A DNA stretch of 64,000 nucleotides, from positions 94,017,501 to 94,081,500 of the forward strand of contig CP136890.1 of NCBI GenBank assembly GCA_034359265.1, read 5' to 3'. Source of the DNA: Canna indica (taxonomy: Eukaryota > Streptophyta > Magnoliopsida > Zingiberales > Cannaceae). The translations under genes and the position numbers were made by a program. Below are positions 48,601-59,597 of the stretch, in pieces. Position 1 is the stretch's first letter; each line of letters starts with the position of its first letter. Below the pieces are notes generated by a model. That model was given only the letters and a program-made list of their open reading frames with translations, was not told where the DNA came from and made no database searches.

Positions 48601-50298
48601 AATAACATGCATCATCAAAAAGTGGCTACAACAACACATATTTCAGCCTGAAAATTTCAGCATGACCTCTTTGAAAATTCGGCTTACCAACAAGTCCATC
48701 GAACACGAAATAAAACCATGTGAAATCAGTAGCCCTTCAATCTTGGGAAAAATGCGGCCACAACAGCCCTAAATAGTTCTGCAAAATTTTAGCCACACGG
48801 TTCAGAAATCGAAGACTAAATCCATGAATAATTCGCGACAAAATAATCAACGAAAACCAGATTTCACATCATCAAAAGGGAGGTACAACTAGCCCTAAAA
48901 CAACCCTATCTCTGCAGGTAGAACATCAAGGAAGCAACACCCTCCAAAACAGAATTCAAATCACATTCCTATGTTTGCCGAAAACATGAGAACTCGAAAA
49001 ATTTCAAATTCAACCCAAACTAAGAAATTCAACCAACCCTACAGTGGCAAGCCACCAAGGTGTCGGCCCAAGCCACTCACCTTGAATCGAAGCCCTCGAG
49101 GAGAAGATTCTGGCGAGCGAGTGCGACAATGACTCCCCGCGATGAACCCTTGGATTCTGTGCGCTACTTCCCTCTCCTTGGGCTACGTGCGGCTCCTCCC
49201 CCTTGGAGCCGTACAATCAATCTCTATTTGAGTTTCCACCATCTAAGCATTCTCCGGTGATCTCCCCGACTTGCTTAGATGCGCAACCCGACTCTCCGGC
49301 TGAATCAAACCAATTTGATGCTTCACTACTATGTATGTGTTAAGCCCAATACATTATATATGTATAAGTACTGTGCACTAGACACAGTAACTAATTAAAG
49401 ATTATTTATATAGATATTCAAAAAATTTTAATATCATTAATTTATTACGATCCACTTGATGAAATTATTGAGTTATCAATTTCATAAGGCTCAGATCATC
49501 GACCTAATTAAAATGCTTAAACTGAAATTAATAATAGTACATCCATCATGCTTGTTTTATTAATCAACACAACATCTATATACTTTCTAGAGTACAACTT
49601 CTTTGGGGGGCCAAAAGACAATATATGAACGGCGCGGGTAGAGAAGAAATGAACCTGGATAAAAAAAAAATATATATTAATTCATATTCCTTTAATCATG
49701 TTCATTCCGTCAAAGTTCATGTTAATCCTGTCCATAGAAATTACTCTGCATATAAGTTTTGCCTTACTTTCCACGGAGGACTATAAACTGGGTATTACAA
49801 TTTAATTATGTTGTATTGCTTCTGATAATATTAATTGGTTTCTCTTGAGGTAATTCGTTCACACGGTAATTAATTGCACAAATCGCAGGAGCGTCATCTG
49901 GAGGACCTCAACGAGAAGCTTGCGCAGAAGGTGTTGCTCGAATCACTTAAACTAATTCGATTGATGCAATCACACGAATCTCTTTGCCTCATAATCTCTA
50001 CTCTTCAGTTTCATTCCGAAGGAAGCAGCTGCACTCTCAGAGCCATTCAGGGATGCTGGGAACCCAAATCCACTCAGTTCCCCTTGCACGCTAACACCGC
50101 CATCTACTCTGAACCTTCTCTGCAGATTGGGTAAATTAATGCCGCTAGCTTAATGATGACATAAATTCTGCCAGCTACATTAATTCTCAACTTGGTCGTC
50201 GTCTTAGGTATCGCCATTTCGCCCCTCCTGAAGCTGCCGCAGCAAGGGAGACTAGTGGAGCAGGGGAGAACAACTTCATGCTTGGCTGGGTCCCTTGA
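37803..50298 (+). CDS. AGL6: AGL6-type MIKC MADS-box transcription factor
   Basis: Floral regulator of the AGL6/OsMADS6 clade, with SEPALLATA-like roles in floral meristem and organ identity. Eight coding exons fit GT-AG sites and remain in frame: 37803-37984, 43747-43828, 43941-44008, 44171-44270, 44592-44633, 49889-49930, 50009-50130 and 50208-50298, giving 242 residues. The MADS domain (1-60) begins [20 protein letters not shown]. The I region includes [14 protein letters not shown]. The K domain (about 89-172) contains [19 protein letters not shown]. Both AGL6 C-terminal motifs are present: [10 protein letters not shown] and, at the stop, [11 protein letters not shown]. Introns 1 (5762 bases) and 5 (5255) are large; intron 6 is only 78 bases and open in frame. 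Position 37 region reads KRRGGLLKK where AGL6 proteins usually have KRRNG. It stands in tandem with SOC1. Confidence 0.93.
41193..41252. repeat. Perfect 30-bp tandem duplication
   Basis: Two identical adjacent copies of a 30-mer starting GTTCTGAACTATGCATTTGA. It lies in AGL6 intron 1, next to the MULE-type MITE. Confidence 0.9.
41341..42209. mobile_element. Mutator-type foldback MITE with 10-bp target duplication
   Basis: 869 bases with ends GGGAGAAGTGCAGATTTGG and CCAAATCTGCACTTCTTCC, which pair at 18 of 19 positions. The 10-mer ATTGATTAAT flanks both sides exactly (41331-41340 and 42210-42219); 9-11 base duplications are the mark of Mutator. Inverted similarity extends far inward (GTTAACTCTCCGTCAACGTGG near 41472 and its complement near 42060), so the transcript could fold back on itself. 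No transposase is encoded. Confidence 0.9.
44634..49888 (+). other. Fifth intron of the AGL6-like gene (5.3 kb)
   Basis: Starts GTAATT and ends TCGCAG. Contents: a TA run followed by a GA run (about 45611-45670), a MITE-like stretch at about 46375-46580 (TTGCTTCGTTGGATTATATTG to TATCCTTTGAAACAAACAA), and a large GC-richer block at 46674-49330 that looks like LTR-retrotransposon sequence. The rest shows no recognised element. Confidence 0.8.
46674..49330. mobile_element. Probable LTR-retrotransposon sequence (solo LTR or fragment) in AGL6 intron 5
   Basis: A block of base use unlike its AT-rich surroundings begins TGTCACGCC, a common start for plant Gypsy LTRs. It contains at least three diverged copies of a repeat with the phrase GGCATTTCACCGAGNACTTG (near 47728, 48105 and 48303), each followed by a GAGTGGCAACC-like phrase. 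No gag or pol reading was found. I could not confirm the right end or a target duplication, so solo LTR is inference. Confidence 0.45.
49931..50008 (+). other. 78-base intron 6 of AGL6, open in frame
   Basis: Donor GTGTTG after exon 6 (LNEKLAQK) and acceptor CTCTTCAG before exon 7. The length is a multiple of three and it contains no stop, so retention would add 26 residues (start [13 protein letters not shown]) without breaking the protein. Splicing is favoured because it joins the K-domain end to the known AGL6 C-terminal region. Confidence 0.7.
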
Positions 50299-50619
50299 AC
50301 ACAATTGCAGATGATTTAGATTCACTCTAATTAAATGTAGAAGAAGAATTTAACTTATGGCTTGTCTGATCGAACTAATTAATTAGTATTTTGTATCTGC
50401 AATTAATATTGCTTGTATAATATACATCTGTAGAGTCTTGCAGCCACTCTTCTGCTAGTTTGGCAAAACTAGTTTACTTGTCAGAATATGTAGTTCAAAT
50501 CTATCTAGTATAATTCAAAGCTATATATCATTCAAAATTTCATTTTAGAAGCATTAATTCACTGATAAGAAGTTTTTAAAAAAAATAAACTTAATTAGCC
50601 ATTAATTGCATGCCAAATA

Positions 50620-51057
50620 TTATTCTCCTTCCATCTTCCCTCTTGGCAAAAGCTGGGATCTGCAAAGCGGACAGGTGACATGGCTTGCATCCATCCACTT
50701 ATCAATGCAGAGCTGGTGGAAGACATGGGAGCAGCTTCCGAGCTCCCTCACCTCGTCTCCTTCCTCCAACCTCCCCAAGCAAATGGCGCAGACGGCTTGG
50801 TCTTCATCACCTTCGAGCGTTGTCAGCGCCGAGCTCTGCCTCGCCGCAGAGAATTTTACGACGGGAAGGCTTCGTTTAATCACCGAAGAACGGGTCGGAA
50901 AAGAGAGTGGTGCCGGCGAATAGTTATAAGCGGCCAACTCTACCTGTTGCCATGGGCATATGTAAGAGACAGCCAGTTCCAAGAGATCGAGCAGCTGAAC
51001 AAAGAGGATGAGAGGCCTGGGAAGGATGATGCAACAGAAAAGGCAAGGGAAGCCCAT
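50620..51057 (-). CDS. RING-H2 E3 ubiquitin ligase, BRH1-like
   Basis: Short membrane-anchored RING-H2 protein of 145 residues resembling brassinosteroid-responsive BRH1 and RHA relatives, which pass ubiquitin from E2 enzymes to targets. The start at 51057 (MGFPCLF) was chosen because BRH1 proteins start MGFP; an upstream in-frame ATG at 51183 would add 42 residues, mostly an LSLSLS tract coded by a CT repeat. A hydrophobic stretch covers residues about 5-33. The family phrase KRSLPVVKF lies at 61-69. The RING has C90, C93, C109, H111, H114, C117, C129 and C132 (C-x2-C-x15-C-x-H-x2-H-x2-C-x11-C-x2-C), plus the E2-contact Ile92 and Trp121. The tail is shorter than in Arabidopsis BRH1. It is intronless and convergent with AGL6, with 321 bases between stops. 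Confidence 0.9.
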   Translation of the reverse strand: MGFPCLFCCIILPRPLILFVQLLDLLELAVSYICPWQQVELAAYNYSPAPLSFPTRSSVIKRSLPVVKFSAARQSSALTTLEGDEDQAVCAICLGRLEEGDEVRELGSCSHVFHQLCIDKWMDASHVTCPLCRSQLLPRGKMEGE

Positions 51058-51120
51058 GATTGGCCGGTGGTGGAGAAGGAAGGATGTCAAGATGGGGTTG
51101 CTTATGAAGTTGTGATATTT

Positions 51121-51157
<37 letters not shown>

Positions 51158-51159
51158 AA
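51121..51159. repeat. GA/CT microsatellite in the RING gene leader
   Basis: (GA)n on the + strand, hence (CT)n in the leader of the - strand RING gene, about 65-100 bases before the chosen ATG. Confidence 0.9.
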
Positions 51160-52374
51160 AGGAGGCTTGTATGGTGGTCTCATTAAAAACTATCAATATG
51201 GCCGGTTATGTTAGTCAAAATTCAATTAAATTATAAATGTCAGTACGTATATAAATATACGAGGAGACAATTATATGTTAACAAGTTGCCTTGATGCATA
51301 CGCTCATTGCGTGCTACTTGACATGTGTACATGAATGCATCTGCATATTACAAAGAGATGCATGCATTTAATTAGCTGCTCATTAGTTTAATTAAGTGGC
51401 TCAATTAGCATGCTGGTCTCGCACTTGCACCGACAATGGATGGTGGAAACTGGGAATTAAGAGTTGTGTTCGTCGACATTGAGTGATGGTTGGTCAATTA
51501 AATGAACCTGGAGAACACTTCTACCGAATTTTCTATTATGATTGTCACAGAGCACATTGGTACGAAAGAAGCTGTGCAGATAGGAAGCCATATTAAACGA
51601 AGCAATACTATACAAACACTCAATTCCAGTAAAAAATAATAATTTTCAGTTAACACATCTTTTCTTTATGCCTAATGGAACACAAGATAAACATATGTTC
51701 AAGAAGTATCAGTCTAATGTCTAAATTGGCATCTTAACATAGAAAATATCTGTTTATAATAACAGAATACTTGTTCACCATCTCCATGTTTTTCTAATGA
51801 CTAGTCCATGTTAAATCTCTGAAAATAACGGGGGCTGCTGAAAAGAGCTTGGCTTACTATACCAGTGGCTTCAGTGTACCAATCAATAACACTTATGCTT
51901 GTGCCAGGTTTTATTATGCACTTTGAGAAGCATTTGGTTCCCACAGTCCGCATTAAAAATTGTGGCACGTGTAAGCAGCAATTGAGGTAACCACTTAGTA
52001 GCATTAAGAAAGACCATAAAGAATATTGAACTCGGACATGTTGGAAAAGCAATAGATTTTCAATGACGGAGTTGGAAAGATGTGGAGACAATTGTATGCA
52101 GCATATTACTCCATTTACCATTAAGAAAGATTCACATGACAAGATGTTTCTTTTTTTCAGGAGAAAGTTTACTATGATTAACTAAGTATATAGTAAGTAT
52201 TGTACTATTGTCGGTAACACCATCTGGTTCATTTGGTTCACTATGAATGATATGACACATAAAGTTAGGTAGCTCTCCCCTTCTAACCTGGTTTTCAAAG
52301 CTTTGGTTTTTTTCTAACAGCTATACTGAACTCTAAAGGCAATAGGTTGTTTAATTCAAACGATCTCAAATGGC

Positions 52375-52830
52375 TCCCCCCTTCCCATGGCTGGATCAAA
52401 ATTACATAGATGCCTTCCTGGGACCTGGCTACTGGTTGGAGTGGCTTTATTGCTAGAAGAGATGATGGTTGGTGCTTACACAGTGAATGTACCTATCTTG
52501 ATAAGAAGACTCTAATTTACTATGAAGCAGATGCAATTTGGTTAGGAATCTATTTTGCTGCTCGACATGCTTTCCCTAATTTTGTTATTGGAACGGACTC
52601 CAAATTCCTTATCAACAACTTGAACTCGAATTATCAACTATCTTGGAGAATTAGGAGTCTACTGTAGAAGATTAGAGACCTCTCACATGTCTTTTGTAAT
52701 ATGCATTTCCAGTTTATGTTCAGAGAATGCAGCAAGGCTGGTCATTGGGCAACAAATTCTACAAGGCTATCCACATCTTCCCAAGGCTTGGCCAACTGTT
52801 CAGCCATATGATCTGGATGCCATTCTTGTA
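52375..52830 (+). pseudogene. LINE RNase H fragment inside the TIM13 relic
   Basis: A + strand frame reads ATGWSGFIARRDDGWCL, YYEADAIWLGIYFAARHAF, FVIGTDSKFLINNLN, then after a stop IRDLSHVFCNMHFQFMFREC and GHWATN. This is the plant LINE-type RNase H, with acidic residues in EADA and GTDS. It is bounded by a stop at 52665. Confidence 0.8.
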
Positions 52831-53684
52831 AATAACCGTTGTAGTCATGTCTCTAGCCGAAGGGTGCCAATTATTAGTTATTTTTCTTTGGAAATTAAAA
52901 TACCTGCTAATTTTTAGTTATCCTCATATAGTATTAATAACTATACCAAAGGCAACAATTCATTTCTTCTACTAAACAAATCTCTATGACATCCAAATTA
53001 TAGGTCAACAGCCAAAGTGAAAAAAAATTATGCCATCTGGGCAGAATCTATCAGATGGTACTACTTTTACCAGCTGACATTAGATAACATTTCTGTATCT
53101 TATGAAAATTTAGTTAGACATGCTTAATGGTAGAGGATCAGCGCTAGCACATTAGATAACATTTCTGTATCTTCAGAAGTTGCAAGGTTTTCTTATCCAC
53201 ATAACAAGAGAAAATAGAACCCTAGTATATTATTTCACCTCATATTAATTGTATTACATGTAGATCTGGAAAGGTATGCATTGATTAACAAACAAGATCC
53301 AGATATGTTTGCTGCGATATTGTTCTAGATCAACTCCATGTTTAGAATAAACACTAATAATCCTTTACCCTGCACATGTTTCCATATTTTGTTCCAAAAT
53401 TAGAAACAAATAGCAAAGCTTCTGTACTTTTTACAACCTTGCTTCTCTGAGCATAGGAATGCATTCCATTAGGTATATCTCATTCTCGAGCTTATTAGGT
53501 TTTCATGTTGGTTGCACACAGAACTCAGAAATAAGATGCAACATCAATAAGTAGAAAGAAGTTTGTTTCAGACATGATCAATCAACTTGAGAAAATGTTA
53601 ATCCACTGTCTTCCAATCAAATCAACAGTCAATTTGGGATCATGTAACCCCAAGCTAAAGTTTGTTTAATTAGACGAAGCTGCT

Positions 53685-53892
53685 TGTTTGCTTCATAGGA
53701 CTAAGGAAGATAAAATAAGATATAGATTTGAATCCATTGTTTGTTTAGTGCATTGATTAGAAACAAATAGGATTAGAATCATATAAAATTAATATGATAT
53801 TCGATATACACCGGATTTAAAAGATTCATACCCAATCCTCTATCATTTATTATCCAATCCTATTCCATCCTATCCAATGAAGCAAACATACC
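53685..53892. mobile_element. Short MITE
   Basis: About 207 bases with ends TGTTTGCTTCATAGGA and TCCAATGAAGCAAACATA, inverted with two mismatches. Similar ends appear near 46380-46575, 20117 and 15018, so it is a small family in this region. No target duplication was fixed. Confidence 0.6.
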
Positions 53893-54345
53893 ATTAATAA
53901 TTTGACGTTAAAGAAGCAGAAAAAATCAGTTCCCCGTGTTTTTTCATTATAATTTTCGAACACATAGTTTTAGTTCTGTAGTCATTTGATTTTCTACAAA
54001 CCCTCCTGATTCTTCAACTATCTCGCCAAAACACATGGCGCCGAAATCAACCAACATAGAGCATGAATCATTGACGAACAATCCCAAAAGCAAAACTTGA
54101 CACCAAAAACAGACTAAATCGATACCTCGAGGAACTCCTTGGCGTACGCCCGGGCGAGCTGGATCTCGATCTGATCCATCAAAGCCTCGGCGGACGAGGC
54201 CCGCGGTTAGGCAGACTCGAAAGGATGCATGGCAACGCCAATCCTCCTTCGCCCTCCTCATCCTCCTCATCGACCTCGTCCTGACGATCGAAGCAGGGGA
54301 GAAGCCGAAACCCCCGACATCAACGCGTATACCCACAATTAAACC

Positions 54346-54367
54346 CGGCCCAATGTAGGCCCAATAA
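54346..54367 (-). promoter_or_regulatory. Two TGGGCC site II elements upstream of the TIM13 relic
   Basis: On the - strand TTGGGCC occurs twice within 22 bases (complement GGCCCAATGTAGGCCCAAT), about 120-135 bases before the relic's start codon. Site II (TGGGCY) repeats are typical of plant promoters for nuclear genes of mitochondrial proteins, which fits a Tim13 origin. Confidence 0.6.
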
Positions 54368-54399
54368 ACCGATCCAAAGCCCGGTTTACTTCAATCTAA

Positions 54400-56187
54400 T
54401 GAATTTTTTAATGGTTAAATAAATATATATTTATTAGTTTCATGCTATATTATTATTTGACTAAATCTGACCATTAATGAATGGGAGTGCAAAGTTGAAT
54501 TCTGATACCTTTCTCAATCTGTGTAAAATTTTCACATGAATTTATTCTCCATTTATTCCCTTTCAATTAATTTGATCCACTGAATCCAAAGTAATTTGGA
54601 ATGAGGAGATATGCTTTTGGAAACAAAAACACGCAACATTTTTTTTTGGCTTTCTGACATATTATAACCAAAATGGTCTTTCACCTGTTGCACATGTAAA
54701 TAATGGGTCTGACTTACCAAAAATATATTGCACTAAATTGAGAACATAATGAGATGAAAGATGATATGAATGAATCCTATAAATGGAGGGAAAATAGGAC
54801 ATTTAATTCCTTATAATTAAGAATAATTAGGGGGGAAATTAATGAAGTGGAATAGTGTATTCTCTTCTTCCCCGCCCACCTGCCTTTTCTCCGCGAAGAA
54901 ATTAAGTTGATAAGTTCGAAATATCCCAATGTAATAAGCTATAGTTATACGATGATCAATAATTGGTAAGATACGAACATAAAACAAGACTTAAAAGATT
55001 TAAGACGAGACATATACATAGTCATCACCAAATAGAGATGAACCTGCCTAATGCGGTAGCTCGTAATTTTGATTCTTGACTATAGTCATTTTCTCTATTT
55101 ATCAAATTTCTCATGTGACTCTCATGACTCATGTTTTGAAACGGGTTCTCTAGTGGGTGTAGAAATATGTTGCTATATTTAGATCTAAAGTAGAAAGTAA
55201 AATATATTCATAATAAGATCCAACCTTCAATATAAGGATTTCTTAACAACTTCAAGTAAGTTGACAACTACTAGTCTATTTCATTCATATATGTTGATCG
55301 CCCATTGATGTTCTTCTTAATTTTGGTCAACATTACTATTAATTTTTCATTAAAAAGTTGATGATAGTCGAAAAAATAGTTGATTTTTAATATTATACAC
55401 ATTATAAATTGTGTAAACTTTCCTTAACACCGAGTGAACAATTTAGTGAATACACAAATTTGATATAGCTAGATTAATGGAATCAAATCCTAACATGTAT
55501 GACAATGTATATAATACACTATGGTTCTTTTGTTTCACTGAATAGAATAAGATATATGGCGGAGTAAGAAATGAAAGGAGGTTGGACAAAGTTTTTTTAT
55601 ATGTTATACGCACAATTTTATCCTCTTCTAGAGTTGTAGTAATCCTATCTTCTTCCAACCTAAATATTAAATAAATATGAGATTAAAATCTACCTATTAT
55701 CTTATCATCTTTTATCCCACGAGACAATCATGCATTGAGAGTTATATTCATTTCTCTTAACATTGATATTTTTTTCAATAATTAATTAGTACATAATCAT
55801 CCATAAATAATTGAAAAGTATAATTAATTTCTATACATAAAACAGTGAACTAATAAGCGAAAATTAAACACAATTTGAAAGACTAATGATTTTGTTCAAC
55901 TTCCTTGTAGCAACAAATGATATAAACATCATGCACAATTGATAATTCCTTTCTAAGCCTTATATTAGTAAGAAATGTATGATCTCTAGATCCATTTATA
56001 TTTCAAAAGCATAAGGGATTTCTCTCAACAATATTATACTTGGTTAAATTATATATATTAAATGACGTGTGATTTTGGTCACAAGCAATTTTTAAACTAT
56101 AAGACACATTTGCCACTAAATTTGAAGTTATGATCACAAGATTATACTAAGTAACTAGGAAATTAAATTTGTATGTTGGGATGTGCA
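54400..56187. other. AT-rich spacer
   Basis: No gene recognised. Around 55515-55700 a phrase GTTCTTTTGTTTCACTGAATAG suggests another decayed short MITE. Confidence 0.4.
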
Positions 56188-56190
56188 TAA

Positions 56191-56997
56191 GGGCCTATTT
56201 GGTTAGCAAAATCAAATTTGTTTTCATGATTTTGATTTCACTGAAATCAAAACTGCTTATAAAAACGTGTTTGGTTTAGCGTTTTATGAAACTGAATCGA
56301 AATCAGAATGAAAACGAAATCAGTTTTTTTAATAAAAATGAAAACACCAGAATGATATTTTCTATGTTTTCGAGACTGTCGATTTTGTAATCAAAATACA
56401 GTGACAACTTTATAATTATAAATATTTTTTTATAAATTAATTAATTTAAAAATAAATCAAACTATATCTAATTTTTAAAAATAAAAATAAAAATAATCAT
56501 TTTCAACTCAAACTATTATCTTAAATTTACAAATTAATTAAACCAATTTATATCTAATTGACTCAAACCCAAATTTCAAAATAACTGAATTTATAATTTA
56601 ATCAAAACTAATTTTAGACCATTGTGCTTATTTTTTTAAAAAAATATAATAACTATTAATTAATTGTTATATCTAATTGAACAAAAAAAATCTTAAATTA
56701 TCAATAACTTAATTAATTAAATCATACAAATATTTTACAATCATATTAACAAATATTTAATTTGTAAACTAACTAAATATTTAATTATTACTAAAAATGT
56801 TCAAGAAAAATTAATATTATTTTTTATAACCAAATAAATATTTACTAGTTTCAACTAACTAAAATTGATGTTATTTTCATTAACCAAACGTTTTTTCAAA
56901 AATCTGAAAACTAGAAATCAAAACCAAATTTCGAAACCAAATTTTCAATTTCACCGAAACCAAACAAGAAAATAGTTTTCGCTAACCAAACATCACC
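56191..56997. mobile_element. PIF/Harbinger (Tourist-like) MITE with TAA duplication
   Basis: 807 bases with inverted ends GGGCCTATTTGGTTAGCAAAA and TTTTCGCTAACCAAACATCACC. TAA flanks both sides (56188-56190 and 56998-57000). The interior is AT-rich and shows inverted similarity near both ends (AATCAAATTTG; CAAATTTCGAAACC). No transposase is present. Confidence 0.82.
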
Positions 56998-57000
56998 TAA

Positions 57001-59590
57001 TATACTGCTAGGTTTTTGTAGTGGCTTTGTAACTTCTTCTACTTGAATCATATTTCACATTAAATACTAACAACACACCTTACTTTTCATGTAAATATTT
57101 TTGTATCCTAGATTTGTGGTGTGGTGTATATACTCTCACGACCATGTAATAAATTTCTAGCAATTTTTACAAATATTCAGTACGATGTTTTGTCGTTATC
57201 ATGTATATATAATGAATTTTTAGCGATATATTGAGTGCTACGATTTGGTATGGTGTATTGTCATGAGCATTGTACATACAGTACTATTAAAATTGATACC
57301 TCACCAAGATTTGAATCCTTGCATGGTTTAAATTGGAGCCAATTAATTATTTGAGTTGGCTAACTATAGGGAAGCAAAGTTGTACTGTAGTAGTTACAAG
57401 GATTATATATATGCACAAGGGAATGGTAAAATAATTGAAGTGTGGGGAAGGGAAGGCATAAATGTGAAATGTAAGGTATATATGTGGTTTAGGAGTAGAG
57501 CACATACATGTGGTCCCAAGGGCTATAGAGTTACAATATTGACACATAGTACCAATTGATGGATATATAAATAGAGTAAGACAACCTCCTCTCTTCCAAG
57601 TTCCAAAACAATTGATGAAGTGTACATGTGATGACAGACAAACAGAGATGAAGAAAAGTGTGGAAGAGGAGGAGAGGGGGGCAGGCAGGCAGGCAATTGC
57701 ATTGCAAGGGTCCCCCCCCCCCCCCCCACCACACACATGTACACTCTCTCTAGATCTCTATGTGGAGATTTAATTTGTCATTTGAGTTTACATTTAAATG
57801 TTTATGATGTTATGCGACAACCATATGTTTACTGTATAATATATTGAATATTTTTAATTGCATATATGAACATAAATTGACGTCCTTTTCAATTAGTTAG
57901 TTTTATTAATTTGTGCAAGTAGCTTAAGTACCTGGCTGAGTTAATTAACATGACAAACAAATCAATTAACCCAAGTGCATGCATGGAATGGGGACTTGAA
58001 ATCACATGTACTTTTTTTGATATGAGGTCTCTCTACAAATGGCTGAAATAAAATATAAAAAAGAAGAGTTATGACATGGCATATATATAATATGTGGTTC
58101 TACGTAGATATATTCCAAAAGACAAATGAGCTTTAAATAATGTGAAGTTCATGTCTATCAAGTAGGGAGAATGAGATGCCAAGGGAATAAGGAAAAGGCA
58201 ATTAAGCTGATGCCTACGTACTGATGCAAGTGATACCTTGTTCATTTGTGGCACACCTAACTGGCTTCTGAACTGGCGGCCCCTCATGTCACCACATTAT
58301 TTAATGTGATGTCATGCATCATCAACTATTCATCATTAATTTTCTTTAATCAAGAATAGTACATGACATTAATTATGATGCCAAATATATATATCAATTT
58401 TCTTTAATCAAGATTGTGTTTTAATTGTTTTATTATGTATAATTTAAAAAGTTGTCTTGTTTTGTATTTATGCATATGATTAGATCATTTGATGCATGTA
58501 ATCATCATATGAAATTGTGCTAGACATATAAGATCAATGAAAAGGGATTAGTTAAATGATAATTAATTGCTTATAGTTAATGATTGACTTGCCCTTTTTA
58601 ATAGTTACTTCATTGCATATTCTTGATTGATGTGGAACAAGAAAATTAGAGATGGGTTAGTTAATTAGCTCATCAAGCGGATCTTAACATTTTTAAATTA
58701 AGCATGGGGCTTCATTAATTAAATCATAAAAGAGAAATTAAATATTGAACTGACCCAGTTGACTATTTAGAGAACATGTCACGTGTGAATAAAAAATAAG
58801 TTGCAAGAAATGCTTGTCTAAGTGAGATCATCAAATAGATATTAATTTGACAAAATAAATATTGAATTGAAATAATGCATGTCACAAGATAAAATTTCAA
58901 AGATATTAAATTTTAGGAAGAGAGGATAGCTAGAAATTAAAGAGAATAATTAATTAATATTTGCGGAGAAAAATAGTTAATACTAATATGGACAATTCAA
59001 TCTTCTTAAATTAATGAATCTCCATTTAAATTTCAACAAATAGTGCAAGTTTTATAACTAATTTTCTTTACAAACATGAATTCATATTCATCCTCTTATT
59101 CATCATGTTCATTCTTTCAAAGCTCGCATTCACTCGTTCATATATAGGTATGATTAATTATTTATAAATATTAAAAGCATATGTAAGTTATATATAGTAC
59201 CATCATGCATCTTTATTATTTTTTCTCATATACAGGGAGAGATGATTCAATCCAAAGATTCTAATGTCCGGCTGGGTAGGCAATCGTACCAACAGCGGAA
59301 TCTACTACTTGTAACATGTCCCAAAATATTGGACAAGATTTATGCTCCGTGAAGGTTGTATACGAATCTAATTCACTCCGAGTACCTTGCAAGAGCTTCG
59401 TGACAAGAATAACTCATTTACTATTTTTGAGCAAATTTAGTTGAATCGAATTAATTAATAAGAGCTCTGCAAATGCCGACAAACTTCCTTAATTAATTAA
59501 TATATAATTTCCAAGAAAGAAATTCTAATTAAAATACTGCATGCCTCCAAGTATATATTATTACTAATAAATAAATAATCCCACTCTTCG
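57001..59590. other. AT-rich spacer, far upstream of the NGATHA-like gene
   Basis: No gene seen. It contains a GCAG tetramer run (about 57678-57692) next to a 16-base C homopolymer at 57712-57727. Overlapping short frames on the - strand at 57347-57744 are translations of this simple sequence. GT-AG-like signals are common but no family motif appears. Confidence 0.4.
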
Positions 59591-59597
59591 ATGACGT

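Larger units (their letters stand above)
51801..54230 (-). pseudogene. TIM13: TIM13 (mitochondrial small Tim chaperone) pseudogene
   Basis: Relic of Tim13, which works with Tim8 in the intermembrane space to escort proteins to the TIM22 or TOB machinery. Exon 1 (54230-54126) reads MHPFESA, stop, then MDQIEIQLARAYAKEFLE and a donor GTATCG. Exon 2 (51947-51801) reads TVGTKCFSKCIIKPGTSIS and then YTEATGIVSQALFSSPR. These match plant Tim13 (..QLAQAYAQEFLE/TVRNKCF.KC..KPG.S.., ..EATGI.SRALF). Three lesions: codon 8 is TAA; the acceptor before exon 2 reads GG where AG is expected (51949-51948); and the second CX3C motif, needed for the twin disulfides, is deleted between SIS and YTEATG. The intervening 2.2 kb contains a LINE fragment and a MITE. 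Family identity rests on memory of plant Tim13. Confidence 0.78.

Noticed and set aside
53947..54336. 129-residue - strand frame
   Set aside because: It is out of frame with the TIM13 exon recognised at the same place and crosses its donor site.
57347..57744. Overlapping short frames on the - strand
   Set aside because: Three shifted frames around the poly-C and GCAG runs, simple sequence only.
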